Shown here piece by piece: positions 16,264 to 21,398 of a DNA stretch of 21,398 bases. The notes beneath the pieces are model-generated. The model had not been told where the DNA came from. It ran no database searches and saw only the letters and a list, made by a program, of their open reading frames with translations. Each line of letters opens with the position of its first letter. Within the stretch, counting starts at the first letter, position 1. The stretch comes from Candidatus Zixiibacteriota bacterium (lineage in GTDB: Bacteria; Zixibacteria; MSB-5A5; GN15; FEB-12), in contig QNAF01000007.1 of the NCBI GenBank assembly GCA_003641405.1, positions 1-21,398 on the forward strand. The letters run 5' to 3'. A program made the position numbers and the translations under genes.

Positions 16264-16971
16264 CTACCGTTTGACCACCAGCTTACCCTTGATATTGGTA
16301 CCCTCAATAAACCATAGGTAGATGGCAGAGGCAACAGGATTGCCCGATTGATTGGTGCCGTTCCAGATAACTGTTCCGCCTGTGATACCGGTCCATCTTC
16401 TGACCACAGAGCCGGAGATAGACAACACCAAAAGGTTGGAATTATCGGGGATATTGGCGAATGTGACTCCCGCTGTTTCGGACGGCTGAAATGGATTGGG
16501 GTAGGTGTATGTGGACAATTGATCCACGTCCTCCTCAAATTCGAGCCTGAGATTGATGTGCGCCACAGCCGAATCGACATTTGACATCACAGACCAATTG
16601 TTCGCTTCATCGACGGCCTTGATGGCGAAATACCAGGTTCTTGTGGAGGAAATTCTATCTGTCTCAAATGACTGGGGGGTGCCCGCTACTTCTGGCACCG
16701 GACTGTCATCGAGACTGGTAGCAAAGTTCCAACTGGCTGAAGTGATCAACACGGTGTCGTAGCGAATGTCGTAGGCGGCAGCGGTGCCGCGGGAACCGTC
16801 ATCGCCGGGTGCATGCCAGCTAATCACTACGGAAGCATCGGTGGCCTCAGTGATTGAGATTTGCCCCACTGAGGCCGAGCACAGAAGTGCCGATAGGATC
16901 GAAAACGCAATCCAGAAGCAGATAGTCCGCATCGGCGACCAGGTTCGTGAGAGAGAAGAATGATTAGGCAT
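16264..16971 (-). CDS. Small secreted protein: fibronectin-III domain plus FlgD-like C-terminal sorting tag
   Basis: About 235 aa from the chosen start. A signal peptide (FWIAFSILSALLCSASVGQ) is followed by a fibronectin-III domain of a style common in FCB-group surface proteins: VVISWHAPGDDGSRGTAAA, YDIRYDT, then YFAIKAVDEANNWSVMSNV. The C-terminus (about 80 residues) is a FlgD-Ig/Por-secretion-tail-like tag: YTYPNPFQPSETAGVTFAN, LSISGSVVRRW, GGTVIWNGTNQSGNPVASAI, YLWFIEGTNIKGKLVVKR. Such tags direct proteins across the outer membrane or anchor them in type-9-like systems. ATG 16971 has GGA 9 nt upstream; ATG 17031 and ATG 16932 are alternatives with the same signal peptide. It lies just downstream of the beta-helix gene in the same direction and is probably co-transcribed. 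No catalytic domain separates signal peptide and tag, so it may be an accessory or adaptor. Confidence 0.84.
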   Translation of the reverse strand: MPNHSSLSRTWSPMRTICFWIAFSILSALLCSASVGQISITEATDASVVISWHAPGDDGSRGTAAAYDIRYDTVLITSASWNFATSLDDSPVPEVAGTPQSFETDRISSTRTWYFAIKAVDEANNWSVMSNVDSAVAHINLRLEFEEDVDQLSTYTYPNPFQPSETAGVTFANIPDNSNLLVLSISGSVVRRWTGITGGTVIWNGTNQSGNPVASAIYLWFIEGTNIKGKLVVKR

Positions 16972-17077
16972 CTTGCTTATTCCAGTCTCCAGATTGTTCG
17001 AGTCAAATCGGTATATACACTCGAATGCCATAGTTATTGCCTCATGTTACCTGTTGCTGACACAGGCCCGCTCAATC

Positions 17078-19060
17078 CTACCAGTTCGGCCTGACCTGAT
17101 CAACTAAGAGAAATGTCCACGGATCGGTCCACCCGCTGCTGCACGAGGGTTCGGACCGAACGTCCACTCTCCAGTAATACATTACGCCTGCCTGGCTGCC
17201 GGCCAGTCGAGAATCACCATATCCGGCCACTGCCAGAGAGTTTCCGCTGATCACCTCATCTATCTGACAGGCGTCAAATCCGGAATATCTGGAAACCTGG
17301 ATCCTGTAGCTAAGGTTAGTGCCCGCGACTAGCTGCCAAGACAGGGTCAGAGTGTCTCGCGGCGAATCCCGAATTGTGTAAGTAGAACCGCTGGTCGGTG
17401 AGACAAGGGTTGTCTGGTCCGGCGGATCGCAGTTGACCGGTTCCTGTACTGCCCCATATAATCTCCACGTCTCGTCACCATAGGACCGGTCCATCTCAGG
17501 CGGAACACCCGACCGTGTGAAATCACCAGCCGCAGCGTCGTCAAAGCCAGGGTTTACATCATCTGAACCATGCACATCAAACCCTATCCCCTGCCATTGG
17601 GCGAAAGTGTAGGTTGTACCGTCAGACTCCCAATCATTTGAACCAGAAGCGGCATAATACATATTGGAATCCACATCGACCCAAAAGTCTGCGCTATCGA
17701 AAGATACAATCTCAAACCCAGTTGTTCGATACATGACGTTGTATTTGAACTCGTTATGTCTATAAGGCCATGAATAGTCCGATTGACCAGCCTCGCAGAG
17801 CATCGGGTGTGTCCCTTCGTAGAACGTATTATTATAAATCTTGTGATACCCCGCCCCGGATACCCCGGCAGCCGAGTATTCCATGTACACACCCCTCTTG
17901 TCCCCCGCAGTGGCTGTATTATGAAAGATGTTGCCATAGATTGCAAAATGGTGTGACCCAGACCTCATATGTATCAAGGCATCGGAATCACATTTGAAAG
18001 TGTTGAACCGAATGGTGTCATATGTCGCCCCGCCATCATCACCATCGTATATGACCTTAAACTTTAGTGCGCCATCGTCTCTTAAGTGTCCCCAGAATAT
18101 ATTTGAATCAATCGTGCTAAACCGCAGGCTGTAAAAATTCATCCCAGCACCGTTATATGATTTGGATTGCTGGGGTAGGGTTGCTTGGAGAGTGTAGTTC
18201 ATTCCCACAGAACACGCCACGATGTGATTATAGTCACATCCATCTAAGTTTCCCGACCCCGAGGGGTCATATTCAGTGCATCGGCCGACATAGATCAGTG
18301 AGGCATTGTTACCCCCCGACCCGGTATTACACCCGAAATAGCAATGACTGATAATGCAAGAATCCCACCCTAACTCATCTCGTCCGGTTCCACAGTCCGT
18401 AAGCTGGAATTGATATGAGTACTTGAACCCAAGCCCTATTAGCGTCGTGTTGTCCTGGCCCCTATATAGGTTGGTGCCATCATTCATACAACGCCATACA
18501 CACGTTCGTTGGCCAATCTCCATTTGATGATTGTCTGGGTCGTCCCCGCCATAAACATAAGCAATAATATGATTGTTACCATACCACGATTCACCGGGAG
18601 CATTTACATCGGCTGAATCTGCTTGTCTAAATAAAATAGAATCACCCTGCCAAATCCCAACGTAGCTATTCATTACGGTTGGAACATAATCACAGATATA
18701 AACATTTGTTGCGCCTATCCGTGTCCAGGTATGAAGACTATCAGAGCCGTATATCCAAGCCACACGGGAATCATAAGTCCCAACTGACCATGCCGAATCC
18801 ATGTAGCAGGTCTTGGCTGTTCCCGTACCACCCATCATATAAAGTTCCTCGCGCCAGATACCAGCCCCGATGATGACTGTATCGCCGCTCCTAAACACAG
18901 AAGGATCGTTTACATTGGTAAGAGTCAGCCACGCCTGATTCCACGAAGTACCGGCGTTGCCGTCACTTCCGGTTTTGGATACATGATATCGTGTGGCGGC
19001 ATCAGCCCCAGCGTACAAGCCAAGGATAAAAACGCCCGCAGTCAAGATCCGTTTCATCAT
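17078..19060 (-). CDS. Secreted right-handed beta-helix protein with Fn3-like C-terminal domain
   Basis: About 660 aa. A signal peptide (MMKRILTAGVFILGLYAGADA) precedes YHVSKTGSDGNAGTSW and GDTVIIGAGIWREEL, the usual opening of pectate-lyase-like parallel beta-helix proteins (DUF1565 style). A long stretch of short beta-turn repeats rich in N, D, G, Y and C follows (for example IRFNTFKCDSDALIHM, IYGNIFHNTATAG, KIYNNTFYEGTHP, EFKYNVMYRTTGFEI). This fits polysaccharide binding or cleavage at the surface, but no lyase catalytic site can be assigned. The last 110 residues (TTLVSPTSGSTY to TDPWTFLLVDQ) look like a fibronectin-III sandwich. No sorting tag is present; the next gene has one. ATG 19060 is preferred because AGGA lies 8 nt upstream; ATG 19075, with no ribosome site, would add five residues. 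Two promoter-like repeats lie upstream. Confidence 0.84.
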   Translation of the reverse strand: MMKRILTAGVFILGLYAGADAATRYHVSKTGSDGNAGTSWNQAWLTLTNVNDPSVFRSGDTVIIGAGIWREELYMMGGTGTAKTCYMDSAWSVGTYDSRVAWIYGSDSLHTWTRIGATNVYICDYVPTVMNSYVGIWQGDSILFRQADSADVNAPGESWYGNNHIIAYVYGGDDPDNHQMEIGQRTCVWRCMNDGTNLYRGQDNTTLIGLGFKYSYQFQLTDCGTGRDELGWDSCIISHCYFGCNTGSGGNNASLIYVGRCTEYDPSGSGNLDGCDYNHIVACSVGMNYTLQATLPQQSKSYNGAGMNFYSLRFSTIDSNIFWGHLRDDGALKFKVIYDGDDGGATYDTIRFNTFKCDSDALIHMRSGSHHFAIYGNIFHNTATAGDKRGVYMEYSAAGVSGAGYHKIYNNTFYEGTHPMLCEAGQSDYSWPYRHNEFKYNVMYRTTGFEIVSFDSADFWVDVDSNMYYAASGSNDWESDGTTYTFAQWQGIGFDVHGSDDVNPGFDDAAAGDFTRSGVPPEMDRSYGDETWRLYGAVQEPVNCDPPDQTTLVSPTSGSTYTIRDSPRDTLTLSWQLVAGTNLSYRIQVSRYSGFDACQIDEVISGNSLAVAGYGDSRLAGSQAGVMYYWRVDVRSEPSCSSGWTDPWTFLLVDQVRPNW

Positions 19061-19100
19061 TGAGAAGTTCCTCATATTAAGAACACCAACATCTGCTTAT

Positions 19101-19129
19101 ATACTAACCATATCGGTTTCCAGACGCAA
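19101..19129 (-). promoter_or_regulatory. Proximal promoter-like element of the beta-helix/sorting-tag operon
   Basis: On the minus strand, TTGCGT (19129-19124), a 17-nt spacer and TAGTAT (19106-19101; 4 of 6 to TATAAT, with first, second and last bases right). Initiation near 19094 would leave a leader of about 33 nt before ATG 19060. Confidence 0.42.
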
Positions 19130-19134
19130 GATTG

Positions 19135-19163
19135 ATACTAACCACACCGGTTTCCAGATGCAA
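19135..19163 (-). promoter_or_regulatory. Distal copy of the promoter-like element
   Basis: On the minus strand, TTGCAT (19163-19158), a 17-nt spacer and TAGTAT (19140-19135). It is the repeat partner of the proximal element, 34 nt further from the gene, and keeps both hexamers while the spacer has drifted at two positions. Confidence 0.35.
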
Positions 19164-19168
19164 GATTG

Positions 19169-19498
19169 ACGCCAACCGAGCCAATTATTTGTTCCGTATC
19201 TTCTTGTTTGGCAAGCTGTTATGCACCGCCCCCGGCCCGAGGTCTTCCCTCCGATGAAAGGAACTGTTCATATGTTGCGATTTGTACCGTAAATGGACAA
19301 AATTGAGCGTGGTTTTGGATGGGGAAAACAGCCAATAACGAGGTGGGTTTACTTCAAAAAAACTTGCAAATCTCGATTCGTTCGCTTTCCTTCTTTTACA
19401 CAAGATGGACAGATGACCTCAGGAGATGCACTCGACAGTTGAATGGTCGCTCTCGTCAGCGGTAATGACAATGCCAATTCCTTGAAAGGTTTTAGATT
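19169..19498. other. Divergent intergenic region before the asparagine-synthase-like gene
   Basis: 330 nt with no credible gene. A 72-codon minus-strand frame (19185-19403) lacks any family resemblance. The plus-strand gene at 19499 has AAAGG about 9 nt before its ATG. I found no convincing -35/-10 pair for it. Confidence 0.4.
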
Positions 19499-21274
19499 AT
19501 GCTCCTTAAAGCAAGCTTCGCAACTCAAAACGCACCTTTTGAGCAGATTAAGCCGACTCCTCACGCAAAGTGCTTTCCAAATGACACGGAGACAGAGCTT
19601 ATAGGCAGGTTTGAGGGGCAACAGATATATGCATCAGGAACTCGCGAATTCCTAAAAGAAATAACCGATGCTGTGAAGCAAGATCGACAGCTCATCGATG
19701 ATGGGATGCTCGACACCAAATTCAACAATCCTGGGTTGCTGATCATTTGCGATTATGGAAAACGCATTATCTATATGCAAAGCGATCTGATTGGTCTGTT
19801 TCCAGCTTTTTGGGGGACGAGTGAAGATGGATTTGTAATTTCCGACAGCATCCCACAACTGCAGGCCGTCATAAGAGGGGACACGGACGATGTTGCTGTG
19901 GCGGAGATAATAAGCAAGGATTATACGGTCGGCACGCGGACTCTGTTCAAGGGTATCAATCGCGTGAGGCCCGGGGAGTCACTCCTTTTTGACCTCGGAT
20001 CGAGGAAAGTCAGATCAGTAGACAAGAGTCAACTCTGGACACCGGGCGACTCTTCCTCAATGCAGTCGTTGATACAAACCGGCGCTGAGTTGCTGGTTGA
20101 AGCGTGCCGACCGATGACCGGTACAATGTTGATGATGTCCGCCGGATGGGACTCTAAGACGCTTCTGGCGGGAGCATTTGCGGCGGGAGTCGCGGATACG
20201 ATCCACCTTTACTACCACGGAGCCGTGGACAGCCGTGAAGCGCGGCTGATACGTGCCCAGGCCGACCGCTTCGGATTGCAACTCACGATGAAAGGGTTAG
20301 ATCCATCCCTGTTCGACCATGGGTTTCTTCAGAGCAGTTTCGAGCGTTATTCCGATGTCATGAATCCGCATTGGCATAGTGCGGCTCTTTTTTCGGCCCG
20401 TGTGAACCCGGAAGTGCAATCCGTTTCCGCAGGTATCCATGGGGAAATTATAGGAGGGCACGACGGCCCGCCGGATTTTTTGTCCGGTTGGCGCAAGTCC
20501 GCCTCCGTTTTTTGCTACCTTACCGGAGTACCGATATTGAGGGGGCCGCACCCCTCCGGCAAAGAGATCAGCCCCCGGGACTCAGTGGGCAATCTGAAGC
20601 TGTATCATCGGGGCAAGCCCTGGTATATGTGCGAAGATGTCTGGAGAGACAGGTTTGAGGGTATTCACGCCCAGGTCGACCGGGACATCGAAGCCTGTGT
20701 TGACCGCTACATCGCCCGGGGAACAGTCTGGCCGGAGGCCGTGGTGGAGGCATTTGACGTCGAAAATCGCCTCAATCAGATTACCTCGGATCAGCTCCGT
20801 TCAGCAGCTACCTTCAAACCGCTTCTGGCTCCGTTTGCCAACCGACAACTCATGGAATTCTCCTGCGGCGTTCCCTACGAGAAGAAGGTTCATCGTACCT
20901 TGAATCAGAAGGTGGTTGAGAAGCTGTTCCCGGAGTTGCTGGAATATCCGACGGCCGCCGTGCTGTGCAAGTCCGGTCGCCCAATCCTTGTACAGGAAGT
21001 CACGCGAGCCATCAGAAAGGCTACTGAAGATGGACGATGGTGGATGTACAGGACAACAAACGGTAAAGTTTCAGCGCCAAACTTCGGCTGGCCCAATTTC
21101 CAGTTTCTTCAGCATTCAACGGCTATGAGGGATATGGTAAATGATCTGAAATCACCCTTATGGGATAAAGAGAAGATGGCGACGTTCATAGATAATTGGG
21201 GATACAGAAATTACCATGGACTTCAAGGCGTCATGATGAAAGTCAAGACCTTGGATCTTTTTGGGGTTTCATAA
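19499..21274 (+). CDS. Asparagine-synthase-like ATP-dependent enzyme lacking the N-terminal glutaminase Cys
   Basis: 591-aa cytoplasmic protein of the AsnB-like superfamily. The N-terminal half keeps the scaffold of a class-II glutamine amidotransferase domain (IYMQSDLIGLFPAFW, GFVISDSIPQLQAV, GTRTLFKGINRVRPGES). It starts MLLKASF, with no catalytic Cys at position 2, so it should not hydrolyse glutamine. The C-terminal half carries a PP-loop in the form MMSAGWDSKTLL (214-219 read SAGWDS, against the usual SGGxDS), then FGLQLTMKGLDPS and the helical region with APFANRQLMEFSCGVP. This PP-loop adenylates a carboxylate before amide or related bond formation. Related proteins occur in surface-polysaccharide and peptide-modifying loci; the substrate here is unknown and the amide donor is probably free ammonia or another amine. 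AAAGG upstream supports ATG 19499. The gene stands alone and converges with a gene at the right edge. Confidence 0.9.
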   Translation: MLLKASFATQNAPFEQIKPTPHAKCFPNDTETELIGRFEGQQIYASGTREFLKEITDAVKQDRQLIDDGMLDTKFNNPGLLIICDYGKRIIYMQSDLIGLFPAFWGTSEDGFVISDSIPQLQAVIRGDTDDVAVAEIISKDYTVGTRTLFKGINRVRPGESLLFDLGSRKVRSVDKSQLWTPGDSSSMQSLIQTGAELLVEACRPMTGTMLMMSAGWDSKTLLAGAFAAGVADTIHLYYHGAVDSREARLIRAQADRFGLQLTMKGLDPSLFDHGFLQSSFERYSDVMNPHWHSAALFSARVNPEVQSVSAGIHGEIIGGHDGPPDFLSGWRKSASVFCYLTGVPILRGPHPSGKEISPRDSVGNLKLYHRGKPWYMCEDVWRDRFEGIHAQVDRDIEACVDRYIARGTVWPEAVVEAFDVENRLNQITSDQLRSAATFKPLLAPFANRQLMEFSCGVPYEKKVHRTLNQKVVEKLFPELLEYPTAAVLCKSGRPILVQEVTRAIRKATEDGRWWMYRTTNGKVSAPNFGWPNFQFLQHSTAMRDMVNDLKSPLWDKEKMATFIDNWGYRNYHGLQGVMMKVKTLDLFGVS

Positions 21275-21317
21275 CAACTTACAGTTAGACCCAGGGCTGT
21301 TTGCGTTACTGATCAGA

Positions 21318-21398
21318 TTAGTCGCTTTTGGGCGGTTCAATGTAATCAGGATCGAACTCCGGGACGAAATACCGCAGTTTGCCACTACGATCAGCGGG
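21318..21398 (-). CDS. C-terminal end of an unidentified gene (cut by window edge)
   Basis: An open frame on the minus strand enters from the right edge and stops with TAA at 21320-21318. The 26 visible residues end in KLRYFVPEFDPDYIEPPKSD. The codon pattern looks coding and no stop interrupts it, but the stretch is too short to name a family. It is convergent with the asparagine-synthase-like gene, 43 nt away, and no clear terminator hairpin lies between them. Confidence 0.55.
   Translation of the reverse strand, partial: PADRSGKLRYFVPEFDPDYIEPPKSD

Larger units (their letters stand above)
19101..19168. repeat. 34-nt tandem direct repeat (two copies) upstream of the beta-helix gene
   Basis: Unit 1 (19101-19134) and unit 2 (19135-19168) match at 31 of 34 positions and abut exactly. 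A degenerate third start (ACGCCAACCGAGCC, from 19169) may follow. Read on the minus strand, each copy carries a -35/-10-like pair with 17-nt spacing, so the duplication amounts to a duplicated promoter. Confidence 0.85.

Noticed and set aside
19101..19168. Tandem repeat as a CRISPR array or attachment site
   Set aside because: The two copies abut without spacers, there are no cas or integrase genes, and the content is promoter-like.
1..21398. Prophage, transposon or integron content
   Set aside because: No transposase, integrase, inverted terminal repeats or phage structural genes seen; no tRNA gene recognised that could serve as an insertion site.

Overview
This is a 21.4 kb bacterial chromosomal window of moderate GC. 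Several genes carry secreted-protein architectures: a FlgD-like C-terminal sorting tag after a fibronectin-III domain of the 'APGDDG' type, a beta-helix protein, and a DNRLRE/SdrD-type lipoprotein. Together with a Hanks-type kinase, these fit a Gram-negative of the FCB superphylum or a related candidate phylum (Zixibacteria-like). That placement is inferred from domain style, not from a marker gene. No rRNA, tRNA, CRISPR array or insertion sequence was seen.

Left part (1-5783): the N-terminal 181 residues of a serine/threonine protein kinase run off the left edge on the minus strand. Divergent from it is a four-gene plus-strand operon. It encodes a membrane sensor histidine kinase with an extracytoplasmic CACHE-like domain, a two-CBS-domain protein, a receiver domain fused in one polypeptide to an SLC13/DASS-type anion symporter, and a small receiver protein. 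The gaps after the first gene are about 55, 27 and 20 nt. This is the most remarkable part of the window. It reads as a two-component system whose output is a membrane transporter rather than a promoter, because neither receiver protein carries a DNA-binding domain.

Middle (5784-12841): a 549-nt gap is followed by a lone Wzz-type polysaccharide chain-length (PCP) protein. Convergent with it is a compact metH-metF operon on the minus strand: full-length B12-dependent methionine synthase, then methylenetetrahydrofolate reductase 6 nt later. MetF makes the 5-methyl-THF that MetH uses to methylate homocysteine.

Right part (12842-21398): accessory and surface genes. A minus-strand lipoprotein with a strong terminator has its DNRLRE halves in swapped order. 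A truncated signal-peptide gene and a VanZ-like membrane protein with a beta-sandwich tail lie on the plus strand. A minus-strand pair follows, a secreted beta-helix protein and a small Fn3 plus sorting-tag protein, read from a leader holding a 34-nt tandem repeat in which each copy has a promoter-like -35/-10 pair. An asparagine-synthase-like enzyme lacking the glutaminase nucleophile comes next, and the last codons of an unidentified minus-strand gene end the window. The Wzz protein, the VanZ-like protein and the asparagine-synthase-like enzyme would suit a scattered surface-glycan locus, but they are not in one operon.
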